DNA of 53,272 nt, taken from the NCBI RefSeq assembly GCF_003121585.1, contig NZ_QEOO01000010.1:1-53272 (forward strand). The letters run 5' to 3'. Below the pieces are notes generated by a model, which saw nothing but the letters and a program-made list of their open reading frames with translations, had not been told where the DNA came from and did not search any database. A program made the position numbers and the translations under genes. Positions within the stretch are counted from its first letter, which is position 1. Each line of letters begins with the position of its first letter. Source of the DNA: Nocardioides speluncae. Its GTDB lineage: Bacteria; Actinomycetota; Actinomycetes; Propionibacteriales; Nocardioidaceae. Below are positions 1-8,191 of the stretch, piece by piece.

Positions 1-87
1 GAGCTTGAGATGGGTCGCAACACCGACTCTTGGACACCCTCAGCCCATTTCACTCCTGCCACACCGACCGCACACCTTGGAATAACT

Positions 88-97
88 CATCTAGTGG
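88..97. repeat. Target-site duplication, left copy (IS4 element)
   Basis: The 10-bp sequence CATCTAGTGG here is repeated exactly at 1563-1572, immediately outside the inverted repeats of the IS element. A 9-12 bp duplication is usual for IS4-family transposition. The perfect match suggests a recent insertion. One base at each edge could instead belong to the element, so the duplication may be 8-10 bp. Confidence 0.85.
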
Positions 98-114
98 CAA
101 TACCGTTAAGTTAG
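98..114. repeat. IS4 element left terminal inverted repeat
   Basis: CAATACCGTTAAGTTAG; pairs with 1546-1562 (CTAACTGAACGGTATTG) with one mismatch. It is the presumed transposase binding and cleavage end. Confidence 0.85.
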
Positions 115-139
115 GACTACAGCGGTGTAGTTTGGTGGT

Positions 140-1553
140 ATGCCGCGTGCTGGATGGAAGAAGCCGGAGACCGAGCGACGCTTGTCCGATCTGGTGTCGG
201 TCGGAGTGCTGACGCGGGTGTTCCCGCCCGAGCTGGTTGATGAGGTGATCGCTGGGGCGGGGCGGACCGAGCAGCGGAATCGTTCGTTGCCGGCGCGGGT
301 GATGGCCTACTTCTCGATCGGGATGGCTCTGTACTCCGAGGGCTCGTACGAGGACGTGCTCGCTCAGCTGACCGACGGGCTCTCGTGGGCCTCGGGGTGG
401 CAGGAGAGTTACACCCCGCCGAGCAAGTCCGCGATCTTCCAGGCTCGCGCCCGGCTGGGCTCGGAGCCGTTGGCGGCGCTGTTCGAGCGGGTCGCCAAGC
501 CGATCGGTGCCGAGGCGACGCCGGGAGTGTGGCTGGCCGGGCGGCGTCTGGTCGCGGTCGACGGGATGTGTCTGGACGTGGCAGACACCCCTGTGAACGC
601 CGAGCACTTCGGGCGCCCGGGGGTGAACAAGGGCGAGCAGGCGGCGTTCCCGCAGGCCAGGGTCGTGGCGCTGGCCGAGTGCGGCACGCACGCGGTGTTC
701 GCTGCCGAGATTGGCAGGTACTCGGAGTCCGAGGCCACGTTGACCGGACCGCTGCTGGACCGGCTGGAGCCGGGGATGCTGCTGCTGGCCGACCGTGGGT
801 TCTTCTCCTACGCCCTGTGGCGCAAGGCGATCAGCACCGGCGGCGACCTGTTGTGGCGAGTCCGCACCGACAAGGCCGGCCCGAAACCGACCCACCTCCA
901 AGACCTTCCCGACGGCTCCTGGCTGGCCCACCTGCGCCGCACCACACCAGCCTCGGCGCGTCGGGAGGAGCCGATGCTGGTCCGCGTCATCGACTACACC
1001 ATCGACGACGGCCGCCAGAACCCCGCCGCCTACCGGCTGTTCACCACGCTGCTTGATCCCGACCAGGTCGCCGCGGTCGACCTCGCTGGTGCCTACACCC
1101 AACGGTGGGAGATCGAGTTGACCTTCGACGAGTTGAAGACCCACCAGCGTGGACCACGCACCGTGCTGCGATCGAAGTCCCCGGACCTGGTCCTCCAGGA
1201 GATCTGGGGACACCTGTGCTGTCACTACGCGATCCGCTCGCTGATGGCCGAGGCCGCCACCCACTCCGGGCACGACCCGGACCGGGTCAGTTTCGTCGCC
1301 GCGCTGCGGATCGCCAGGCAAACCCTCGCCCACCCGGGCGCTTTTCCCCCCTGACCAGCACGGCCGCGATAGCCCGGGCTGGCAGTCCTTCCTCCAGCGA
1401 CTCATCCGTCGGCTCAACCCCGCCCGACGCCAGCGTTCGGCACCGCGCGTCATCAAACGCAAGATGCCCAAGTGGCACGTCAAACGCGCCCACCACGCAA
1501 CCTGGCCCCAACCGCAGCACCCGCCCGACTACCGCATCCAGGTTGCTAACTGA
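140..1553 (+). CDS. IS4-family transposase, read through a +1 frameshift
   Basis: Cut-and-paste DDE transposase. ATG at 140 opens a 404-codon frame that stops at TGA 1352-1354 after Pro-Pro. The family C-terminus (a basic stretch ending KRKMPKWHVKRAHH...YRIQVAN) continues in the +1 frame from about 1347 to TGA 1551-1553, giving about 470 residues, normal for the family. Catalytic signatures are visible: AVDGMCLD (first Asp), LLADRGFF (second Asp) and the IS4 Y-x2-R-x3-E-x6-K block in YTQRWEIELTFDELK. The shift point TTT CCC CCC TGA C resembles known CCC-UGA +1 recoding sites. Either programmed frameshifting or a disabling one-base change in the C run is possible. Confidence 0.85.
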
Positions 1554-1562
1554 ACGGTATTG

Positions 1563-1572
1563 CATCTAGTGG
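1563..1572. repeat. Target-site duplication, right copy
   Basis: Second exact copy of CATCTAGTGG, matching 88-97. The downstream bases complete CTAGTGGGCATCTCC (1566-1580), a 15-bp sequence found inverted at 27159-27173. Confidence 0.85.
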
Positions 1573-1584
1573 GCATCTCCCCGG

Positions 1585-2112
1585 TCAGCTGCTGAGCGGG
1601 CTGCAGATCGTGGTGTCTTCTCGCACCGTGACTGCGCTGGCGCCGCGCCTGAGCCGCTCGAAGTCCTCGCCGATGACCACGACCACGCCCAGCGCCGTCG
1701 GCGGGCTCTGGATGATGCGCGGCTTGTCGCCGAGGTAGCTGGCCACCAGCCGGACCGCCGGGCTGCTGGGGTCGTCGGTCACGATCGCGACGCCGAGGAC
1801 GTCGTGCTCGGTGGGGGCGTTGCCGAGCTCGCCGTCGCCGAACCCGCGCCCGGTGAACTGGCGCATGGTCTTGGCGGCCAGGCCGTCCTGGGCGGTGGCG
1901 TTGAGGATGCTGACGGTGACGTCGACGGTGCGGATCCTCTCGCCCTTCTTGACCGCACGCGGCTCGCAGACCGGGCCCTCCTCCTCCGCCGAACTGTCGC
2001 CGCCGAGGCCGGGCAGGGGTGCGGTCGCGGCGTTCCAGCCCCAGACCAGGAAGACCACGAGAATGACGCCGAGCACCGTGAGGGTGAGCGCTGACTTTAC
2101 TTGCGGCCCCAT
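1585..2112 (-). CDS. LytR C-terminal domain (LytR_C) membrane-anchored protein
   Basis: 175 residues from ATG 2112; the open frame extends further upstream but a start at MGPQVKS gives a clean N-terminus. A single membrane segment spans roughly residues 8-27 (LTLTVLGVILVVFLVWGW), followed by a short acidic linker and a LytR_C domain (VDVTVSILNATAQDGLAAKTMRQF...FGDGELGN). Stand-alone LytR_C proteins of this size are common in actinobacteria; a link to the cell envelope is inferred from the domain, with no enzymatic motif seen. It lies 31 bp downstream of the gene at 2144-2440 on the same strand and is probably co-transcribed. The IS4 element sits just beyond its 3' end and does not interrupt it. 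Confidence 0.8.
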   Translation of the reverse strand: MGPQVKSALTLTVLGVILVVFLVWGWNAATAPLPGLGGDSSAEEEGPVCEPRAVKKGERIRTVDVTVSILNATAQDGLAAKTMRQFTGRGFGDGELGNAPTEHDVLGVAIVTDDPSSPAVRLVASYLGDKPRIIQSPPTALGVVVVIGEDFERLRRGASAVTVREDTTICSPLSS

Positions 2113-2143
2113 CAGCCTGCCCCCGTCATCTCGGTGTCCGTCG

Positions 2144-2440
2144 CTAGCCCTGTACCGAGTGCACGCGGGCGTGCAGAACGTTGCGCTGCTGCAGGGCCGC
2201 CCGCAGCGCGCGGTGCAGACCGTCTTCGAGGTAGAGGTCTCCGCGCCACTCGACGACATGGGCGAACAGGTCGCCGAAGAAGGTGGAGTCCTCGTCCAGC
2301 AGTGCTGCCAGCTGGAGGGTGTCCTTGGTAGTGATCAGCTCGTCCAGTCGTACCTGTCGGGGCGGCACATCCGCCCAGCCGCGAGCATTCAGTCCGTGGT
2401 CGGGATACGGCCTCCCGTCGCCCACTCGCTTGAAGATCAC
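2144..2440 (-). CDS. Small conserved actinobacterial protein (annotated elsewhere as VapB-like; possible ParB/sulfiredoxin-like fold)
   Basis: 98 residues from GTG 2440 (MIFKRVGDGRPYPDHGLN). The conserved features are RPYPDHGL, VRLDELITTK, DSTFFGDLFAHVVEW and a C-terminal LYLEDGLHRALRAAL. The last block resembles the DGHHR-type motif of ParB/sulfiredoxin-like nucleotide-binding folds, though this is my inference. I recall close relatives next to LytR_C genes in streptomycetes and nocardioforms, sometimes labelled VapB-family antitoxin. No partner toxin gene is adjacent, so a toxin-antitoxin role is not supported here. It is upstream of and co-directional with the LytR_C gene, and divergent from cobD. 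Confidence 0.7.
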   Translation of the reverse strand: MIFKRVGDGRPYPDHGLNARGWADVPPRQVRLDELITTKDTLQLAALLDEDSTFFGDLFAHVVEWRGDLYLEDGLHRALRAALQQRNVLHARVHSVQG

Positions 2441-2524
2441 GGCGTTGACTATACGGAAACCTGATCTGTCCGCACCCGTGGGCTTCGCGCGAGTTGCTCT
2501 TGCACAGCCACTAACCTCGGCCTC

Positions 2525-3493
2525 GTGGGTAGCCGGGCGCGTGCGTTGGGGCTGGCGGCGGGCTTCCTGGCCGACCGCGCCTTCGGCGATCCGCGCCGTG
2601 GGCACCCGGTTGCGCTGTTCGGGCGGGTGGCCGGCGGCGTTGAACGGGTCGGGTACGCCGACTCCCGGGCCCGGGGCGCGGCGTACACGGTGCTGCTGGT
2701 GGGCGGCACCGCCGTGGTGGCCGAGGTGGCACAGCGGCGGATGCGCGGCGGCGTTGCCGAGGTGGTGGTCGTGGCCGTGTCGACGTTCACCGTGCTCGGC
2801 GGTACGTCGCTGGTGCGCGAGGCCGAGGCGATGGCGCGGCTGCTCGAGGCCGACGATCTTGCCGGTGCCCGGGACCGGCTCTCGCACGTCTGCGCCCGGG
2901 ACGCCGCGGACCTGGAGTCGCCCGACCTGGCGCGCGCGACCGTCGAGTCGGTGGCCGAGAACACCTCCGACGCGGTCGTCGCCCCGCTCTTCTGGGGCGC
3001 GCTGTTCGGCGTACCCGGACTGCTCGGGTACCGCGCGGCGAACACCCTCGACGCGATGGTGGGCTACCGGTCCGCGCGCTACGAGCGGTTCGGGTGGGCC
3101 TCGGCACGCGTGGACGACCTGCTCAACCTGCCGCCCGCACGGGTCGCCGCGATGCTGACCGTCGCGGTCGCCGACCGGCCCGGCGACGCCTGGCGGATCT
3201 GGCGTCGCGACGGCGCCCACCATCCGTCCCCGAACGCCGGCCAGGTCGAGGCGGCCGCCGCCGGCGCGCTCGGTGTCCGGCTGGGCGGTGCCAACGACTA
3301 CTTCGGCGTGACGGAGAATCGTGGCGTGATGGGTGACGGTCGGCCGGTCGACGTCGCGGACGTACGACGCAGCGCCGCGCTGTCTCGTCGGGTCTCGTCG
3401 GCGGCAACGGTGGCGGCCGTGCTCGGCGCACTCGTGGCCGCCCGCGCGGCCGACGCCTTGCCGCCGGTCCCCGCCGTCTGGCGGCGGCGATGA
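2525..3493 (+). CDS. cobD: Adenosylcobinamide-phosphate synthase (CbiB/CobD)
   Basis: 322 residues from GTG 2525. This membrane enzyme attaches (R)-1-amino-2-propanol (phosphate) to adenosylcobyric acid. Family signatures are the N-terminal DRAFGDPRRGHPVALFGR, the central SVAENTSDAVVAPLFWG, NTLDAMVGYR and the late HPSPNAGQVEAAAAGALGVRLGG block. Several hydrophobic segments fit an integral membrane protein. It opens the plus-strand cobalamin run and its stop overlaps the start of cobQ-cobL by 4 bp (ATGA), indicating translational coupling. No riboswitch was found in the short region before it. Confidence 0.93.
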   Translation: MGSRARALGLAAGFLADRAFGDPRRGHPVALFGRVAGGVERVGYADSRARGAAYTVLLVGGTAVVAEVAQRRMRGGVAEVVVVAVSTFTVLGGTSLVREAEAMARLLEADDLAGARDRLSHVCARDAADLESPDLARATVESVAENTSDAVVAPLFWGALFGVPGLLGYRAANTLDAMVGYRSARYERFGWASARVDDLLNLPPARVAAMLTVAVADRPGDAWRIWRRDGAHHPSPNAGQVEAAAAGALGVRLGGANDYFGVTENRGVMGDGRPVDVADVRRSAALSRRVSSAATVAAVLGALVAARAADALPPVPAVWRRR

Positions 3494-6225
3494 CGCGTGG
3501 CCTCCTGATCGCAGGCACCACCTCCGACGCCGGCAAGAGCCTGGTGACCGCCGGCGTGTGCCGGATGCTCGCCCGGGCCGGCATCTCGGTCGCGCCGTTC
3601 AAGTCGCAGAACATGTCCAACAACTCGATGGTCTGCGGCTCGGCCGACGGCTCGCCCGGCGGCTCGGCAGCCGAGATCGGGCGCGCCCAGTGGCTGCAGG
3701 CGGTCGCGGCCGGCGTCGTACCCGAGCCCGCGATGAACCCGGTGCTGCTCAAGCCGGGCTCCGACCGGCGCTCCCACATCGTGCTGATGGGGCAGCCCGC
3801 CGGCACCCTCGAGGCAGGCGAGTTCGCCACCGGGCGGGCGCACCTCGCCGCCGCGGCGTACGACGCCTTCCGCTCGCTCGCGAGTCGCTATGACGTGGTC
3901 GTCGCGGAGGGCGCGGGCTCACCGGCGGAGGTGAACCTGCGCACGGGCGACTACGTCAACATGGGCCTCGCCCGCGAGATGGGGCTGCCGGTCGTGGTCG
4001 TGGGCGACATCGACCGAGGCGGGGTGCTCGCGGCGATGTACGGCACGCTCGCGATGCTCGACGACGCCGACCAGGCGCTGATCCGCGGCTGGCTGGTCAA
4101 CAAGTTCCGCGGCGATGTGACCTTGCTGAACCCGGGGCTGGAGGTGCTCGAGGAGCGCACGGGCCGGCCGGTGCTGGGCGTCCTGCCGTGGCTGGACGAC
4201 GTCTGGCTCGACTCCGAGGATGCGCTCGCGATCGGCGGCATCTCTGGGACATCGGTGGAGGCCTCCCTTCGGGTAGCGGTGATTCGTCTCCCGAGGATCT
4301 CCAACGCCACCGACATTGACGCCCTGGCGAGCGAGCCGGCTGTGGATATCTCGTTCACCGCGCAGCCTGTGGACGTTTCGGGGGCCGATCTGGTCGTGCT
4401 GCCGGGGTCCCGGGCCACCGTCTCCGACCTCGCCTGGCTCCGGGCCCGCGGCCTGGACCGAGCGCTGGCCGAGCGGGTCGCCGCCGGGCGGCCGGTGCTG
4501 GGAATCTGCGGCGGCTACCAGATGCTGGCCCGCTCGATCAGCGACCCGGCCGGGGTCGAGTCCGGCGGCGTGGTGGACGGCCTCGGCTTGCTGCCGACCA
4601 CGGTCGGCTTCGGCGCGACCAAGCAGCTCGGCCTGCCCCGCGGCGCCTGGCGCGGCCACGACGTCTCGGCGTACGCGATCCATCACGGCGTCGCGACGCT
4701 GGCCGACGGGGCGGAGGCCGAGCCGTTCCTCGACGGGTGGTCGGTCGGTCCGGTGTTCGGTACGACGTGGCACGGGGCCTTCGAGAACGACGACTTCCGC
4801 CGCGCCTTCCTCGGCCACGTCGCGACGCTGACCGGCTCGACCTGGGCGGCGACGCCGGGTACGCCGTCGTACGCTGCTCGCCGGGAGGCGATGGTGGACC
4901 GGCTCGCGGATGCGCTGGAGGAGCACGTCGGGCTCGATGCGGTTCTGAACGTCATCGATGGAGTGGTCTCGACGACGGTTGCTGCGCAACCTGCTCGACC
5001 ACCGAGTGCTCGACCACCCGTGCGGGTCGTGGGGATCGGGGCGGACGGCTGGGCGGGGGTGGCGCCGGGGTCGCGGGCGGCGATCGAGGCAGCGGGCGTG
5101 GTGGTCGGCGGCCAGCGGCAGCTGGACCTGCTGCCGACCGGGGTCAAGGCCGAGCGGGTGGCGTGGCCGTCGCCGCTGCGGCCGAGCGTGCGGCCCTTGG
5201 TCGAGCGGCATGCGCCGCGCGGGCTCGTCGTACTCGCCTCCGGGGACCCGATGTGGCACGGCATCGGCCGTACCCTGCTGGCCGAGGTCGGCGCCGACTA
5301 CGACATCGAGGTGCTGCCGCACCCGGGCTCGGTGAGCCTGGCCTGCGCGCGGCTGGGCTGGCCGGTTGAGCAGACGACCGTGGTGTCACTGCTCACCCAG
5401 CCGGCCGACGTGCTCCGCCGGCACCTCCATGACGGCGCCCTAGTCCTGGTGCTGAGCCGCGACGAGAGCACCCCGGCCGAGGTCGCTGCCGTGCTGGCCG
5501 ATGCGGGATTCGGCGACTCGTCGGTGACCGTTCTCGGCGATCTCGGGTCGTTGGCCGAGTCGATCGTGCGGGGCACGTCGGGCGAGATCCCACGGCTCAA
5601 CGTGGTCGCGGTCGAATGCGTCGGCAAGGGCGAACAGGTGACTCCGGGCCTGCCCGACGAGGGCTTCGAGCACGACGGCCAGCTCACCAAGCGCGAGATC
5701 CGCGCGGTCACGCTGAGCGCGCTGGCGCCGCGGCCGGGCGAGCTGCTGTGGGACGTCGGCGGCGGTGCTGGGAGCATCGCGATCGAGTGGCTGCGGGCGG
5801 CGCACTCCTGCCGGGCGATCGCGATCGAGCAGGACCGGACCCGGGCCGACCGGATCACCAAGAACGCCGCCGCGCTCGGCGTACCCTCACTCGAGGTCGT
5901 GGTCGGCAGTGCGCCGGCCGCACTGGAGGGCCTGGAAGCACCCGACGTGGTGTTCGTCGGCGGCGGGCTGACGACCGATGGCGTGCTGGACGCGGCCTGG
6001 GCGGCGCTGAAGCCGGGCGGCCGGCTGGTCGCCAACGCGGTCACGCTGGAGTCGCAGGCCGACCTGGTCCGCTACCGCGAGAAGCTCGGCGGCACGCTGA
6101 CCAGGCTCGAGGTGGCGCGGTCGACCGAGGTCGGCAGGTTCACGGGGTGGCGGCCGGCGATGCCGGTCGTGCAATGGAGTGCGAAGAAAGTCTCGACAGG
6201 CTCGACCACCGAAAGGCAGTCATGA
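3490..6225 (+). CDS. cobQ-cobL: CobQ-CobL fusion: cobyric acid synthase + precorrin-6Y C5,15-methyltransferase (CbiE-CbiT)
   Basis: 911 residues in one frame. Residues 1-490 are CobQ, amidating adenosylcobyrinate a,c-diamide at b, d, e and g: N-terminal P-loop TTSDAGKS, KSQNMSNNS, and a glutamine amidotransferase-like domain with Cys340 (GICGGYQ) and His398 (AIHHG). Residues about 510-710 are CbiE (VRVVGIGADGW, ASGDPMWHG) and about 728-900 CbiT (LTKREIRAVTLS, DVGGGAGSIAIEW SAM site), together methylating C5/C15 and decarboxylating precorrin-6Y. The enzymes are usually encoded separately. The junction is a palindromic repeat read as STTVAAQPARPP. A GTG at codon 511 (5020) could still give free CobL, but no clear ribosome site precedes it. 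Confidence 0.93.
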   Translation: MTRGLLIAGTTSDAGKSLVTAGVCRMLARAGISVAPFKSQNMSNNSMVCGSADGSPGGSAAEIGRAQWLQAVAAGVVPEPAMNPVLLKPGSDRRSHIVLMGQPAGTLEAGEFATGRAHLAAAAYDAFRSLASRYDVVVAEGAGSPAEVNLRTGDYVNMGLAREMGLPVVVVGDIDRGGVLAAMYGTLAMLDDADQALIRGWLVNKFRGDVTLLNPGLEVLEERTGRPVLGVLPWLDDVWLDSEDALAIGGISGTSVEASLRVAVIRLPRISNATDIDALASEPAVDISFTAQPVDVSGADLVVLPGSRATVSDLAWLRARGLDRALAERVAAGRPVLGICGGYQMLARSISDPAGVESGGVVDGLGLLPTTVGFGATKQLGLPRGAWRGHDVSAYAIHHGVATLADGAEAEPFLDGWSVGPVFGTTWHGAFENDDFRRAFLGHVATLTGSTWAATPGTPSYAARREAMVDRLADALEEHVGLDAVLNVIDGVVSTTVAAQPARPPSARPPVRVVGIGADGWAGVAPGSRAAIEAAGVVVGGQRQLDLLPTGVKAERVAWPSPLRPSVRPLVERHAPRGLVVLASGDPMWHGIGRTLLAEVGADYDIEVLPHPGSVSLACARLGWPVEQTTVVSLLTQPADVLRRHLHDGALVLVLSRDESTPAEVAAVLADAGFGDSSVTVLGDLGSLAESIVRGTSGEIPRLNVVAVECVGKGEQVTPGLPDEGFEHDGQLTKREIRAVTLSALAPRPGELLWDVGGGAGSIAIEWLRAAHSCRAIAIEQDRTRADRITKNAAALGVPSLEVVVGSAPAALEGLEAPDVVFVGGGLTTDGVLDAAWAALKPGGRLVANAVTLESQADLVRYREKLGGTLTRLEVARSTEVGRFTGWRPAMPVVQWSAKKVSTGSTTERQS
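4965..5000. repeat. In-frame palindromic element at the CobQ/CobL junction
   Basis: Contains GGTTGCTGCGCAACC as a hairpin core, flanked by GGTCTCGACGAC and TGCTCGACC, followed by a partial second copy of the right arm (GTGCTCGACCACC). It is a diverged member of the family seen at 15037-15071 and 19338-19431 and is translated as VSTTVAAQPARPP. Confidence 0.75.
6190..6210. repeat. Palindromic element at the 3' end of cobL
   Basis: AGTCTCGACAGGCTCGACCACC-like sequence with inverted arms (GTCTCGAC / GGCTCGACCACC). It supplies most of the last codons of CobL (VSTGSTTERQS) and reaches to just before the cobM start. It resembles the shorter TCGA-type variant of the 35-bp element family. Confidence 0.55.
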
Positions 6226-6968
6226 TCGTCCACTTCGTAGGTGCCGGGCCGGGTGCGGCCGACCTGATCACGGTCCGCGGGCAGCGGCTGCTGCAGTCGG
6301 CGAGCGTCGTGCTGTACGCCGGGTCGCTGGTGCCGCGCGAGCTGCTCGACGAGTGCCCGGCGGACGCCCGGCTGGTCGACACCGCCCAGCTCGACCTGGA
6401 CCGGATCGAGGCGGAGTACGTCGCGGCGAGCGACGCCGGGCACGACGTCGTCCGCCTGCACTCCGGCGACCTGTCGGTCTGGTCTGCCGTCGCCGAGCAG
6501 CTCCGCCGGCTGGACGCCCTCGGGATCGACTACGACCTCACGCCCGGCGTGCCTGCGTTCGCGGCGGCTGCGGCAGCCCTCAAGCGCGAGCTGACCGTCC
6601 CGACCGTCAACCAGACCGTGATCCTGACCCGGATGGCGCGCGAGGCGAGCGCGATGCCCGAGCACGAGACGCTGGCCAACCTCGGCCGGAGCCGCGGCCT
6701 GATCGTGCTGCACCTGGCGACCCACCTGATCGACGAGGCGGTGGCCGAGCTGTTGCCGAACTACGGCGAGGACTGCCCGGCCGCGGTGGTCGCGTTCGCG
6801 TCCCAGCCCGGTGAGGTGATCCTGCGCGGCACCCTGGCCACGATCGCGGCCCAGACCAAGGAGGCCGGGCTGCGGCGTACCGCCGTGATCATCGTCGGCG
6901 CCTCGCTCGCCGCGGAGGGGTTCCGCGACTCGCACCTCTACTCCTGCGACCGGGTCCGGGCCTTGTAA
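6222..6968 (+). CDS. cobM: Precorrin-4 C11-methyltransferase
   Basis: 248 residues, ATG 6222 overlapping the cobL stop (ATGA). SAM-dependent tetrapyrrole methylase transferring a methyl group to C11 of precorrin-4. Visible signatures: N-terminal VHFVGAGPGAADLITVRG, VVLYAGSLVP, LHSGDLSVW, DYDLTPGVPAFAAAAAALKRELTVP and C-terminal TAVIIVGASL. Length and motifs are typical. It is the last gene of the cobD-cobQL-cobM run and its stop codon falls inside an 18-bp inverted repeat shared with convergent cbiD. Confidence 0.95.
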   Translation: MIVHFVGAGPGAADLITVRGQRLLQSASVVLYAGSLVPRELLDECPADARLVDTAQLDLDRIEAEYVAASDAGHDVVRLHSGDLSVWSAVAEQLRRLDALGIDYDLTPGVPAFAAAAAALKRELTVPTVNQTVILTRMAREASAMPEHETLANLGRSRGLIVLHLATHLIDEAVAELLPNYGEDCPAAVVAFASQPGEVILRGTLATIAAQTKEAGLRRTAVIIVGASLAAEGFRDSHLYSCDRVRAL

Positions 6969-7035
6969 CGCGGAGTTACGGACACTGCCACCCAGAAATT
7001 ACAGACACACATGAGGTCGTAACTCCGCGTTACAA
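6963..7035. terminator. Shared bidirectional terminator-like inverted repeat between cobM and cbiD
   Basis: TTGTAACGCGGAGTTACG (6963-6980) is exactly inverted at 7018-7035. Each arm also has internal GTAAC/GTTAC symmetry. The TAA stops of both convergent genes lie in the arms. The 37-nt loop holds two similar TTACGGACAC / TTACAGACAC motifs. Function as a terminator is inferred from position and symmetry; no long T tract is present. Confidence 0.6.
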
Positions 7036-8127
7036 GGGCGGCCAGCGGCCGACGATCTCGCCGGCGCGGTCGATGCAGATGACGTCGACGGCGACGGGTG
7101 CGCCGCGGAGTACGTCGAGCGCGGTGTCGCGGGCGCGGGCCGCGACCTCATTGCCCAGAGGAGCGCCGGTGGCCTGGGCGATCCGGAGCGCGTCGAGGCC
7201 GGTGTTGGCGGCGGAGATGCCGAGGCCAGGGGCGAGCGCGTCGAGGAACGCGAGGTCGACCTGGGAGCGCCCGGAGTGGAGGTCGAGGTGGCCGGCGGCG
7301 AGCTTGGAGAGCTTGGCGAAGCCGCCGACGATCGTGAGCCGGGGGATCGGGTGGCTCCTGAGGTACTTGAGGACAGCGCCCGCGAAGTCGCCCATGTCGA
7401 GCAGCGCGTCGTCGGGGAGCCCGTAGGTCTCGACCGCGACGCGCTCCGAGGTCGAGCCGGTGCAGCCGGCGACGTGCGGGTGCCCAGCCGCACGCGCGAC
7501 GTCGATGCCGCGCCGGATCGAGTCGATCCAGGCCGAGCAGGAGTACGGCACGACCACGCCGGTGGTGCCGAGCACCGACAGCCCGCCGAGGATGCCGAGC
7601 CGCGGGTTCCAGGTGGAGCGGGCGAGCTCCTCGCCGTGGTCGATCGAGATCTCGACGACCAGGTCGCCAGGGTCGGCGAAGCGGGTGGCGAGCTCCTCGA
7701 CATGGGCGCGGATGAACTCCCGCGGCTTCGGGTTGATGGCCGGCTCGCCGACGTCGAGAGGCAGTCCCGGCTTGGTGACCGTGCCGACGCCCGGGCCGGC
7801 GCGGAAGGTGACCCCGCTGCCTGGCGGGCCTCGCCGTACCGTCGACCTGACCAGTGCTCCGTGGGTGACGTCCGGGTCGTCGCCGGCGTCCTTGACGATC
7901 CCGGCCATCGCGCTTGTCCTGTCGCCGGCCAGCGACTCGACCGCGAGCGCGAACGCCGGCCGGTGCTTGGGCAGCGTGATCGTCACCGGGTCCGGGAACT
8001 CGCCGGTCAGCAGCGCCTGGTATGCCGCGGCGGTCGCCGCCGTCGCGCAGGCACCGGTCGTCCAGCCGGAGCGGAGACCGGTGCGCTCGAGCTGCGCGTC
8101 GCGGCCGCTGGCCACGCTGTCGTTCAC
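7030..8127 (-). CDS. cbiD: Cobalt-precorrin-5B (C1)-methyltransferase CbiD
   Basis: 365 residues from GTG 8127; the open frame continues upstream to 8202, but that would overlap the divergent LysE gene and lacks conservation. CbiD methylates C1 during ring contraction. Signatures: LRSGWTTGACATAATAAAYQAL, VTFRAGPGVGTVTKPGL, INPKPREFI, NPRLGILGGLSVLGTTGVVVPYS and IVGGFAKLSKLAAGHLDLHS. In textbook pathways CbiD belongs to the anaerobic route; here it sits with oxygen-pathway genes and no cobF is seen, so it probably supplies the missing C1 step. It converges on cobM. Confidence 0.93.
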   Translation of the reverse strand: MNDSVASGRDAQLERTGLRSGWTTGACATAATAAAYQALLTGEFPDPVTITLPKHRPAFALAVESLAGDRTSAMAGIVKDAGDDPDVTHGALVRSTVRRGPPGSGVTFRAGPGVGTVTKPGLPLDVGEPAINPKPREFIRAHVEELATRFADPGDLVVEISIDHGEELARSTWNPRLGILGGLSVLGTTGVVVPYSCSAWIDSIRRGIDVARAAGHPHVAGCTGSTSERVAVETYGLPDDALLDMGDFAGAVLKYLRSHPIPRLTIVGGFAKLSKLAAGHLDLHSGRSQVDLAFLDALAPGLGISAANTGLDALRIAQATGAPLGNEVAARARDTALDVLRGAPVAVDVICIDRAGEIVGRWPPL

Positions 8128-8191
8128 CCGGCCATTCTCGCTGGTCAAGAATTGGATTGCGGTCAGGCGCCCGCGCCGGACAATGGCTGTC

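Larger units (their letters stand above)
98..1562 (+). mobile_element. Complete IS4-family insertion sequence
   Basis: The element is about 1465 bp. Terminal inverted repeats lie at 98-114 (CAATACCGTTAAGTTAG) and 1546-1562, whose reverse complement differs at one of 17 positions. It is flanked by a perfect 10-bp direct repeat and carries one transposase gene on the plus strand, whose stop codon lies inside the right inverted repeat. Family assignment rests on the transposase motifs and the duplication length. The empty site restores CATCTAGTGGGCATCTCC; CTAGTGGGCATCTCC also forms one end of the palindromic element near 27.17 kb. Confidence 0.9.

Noticed and set aside
2144..2440. VapBC toxin-antitoxin module
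   Set aside because: No PIN-domain toxin or other partner next to the VapB-like annotated gene; the neighbour is a LytR_C membrane protein.
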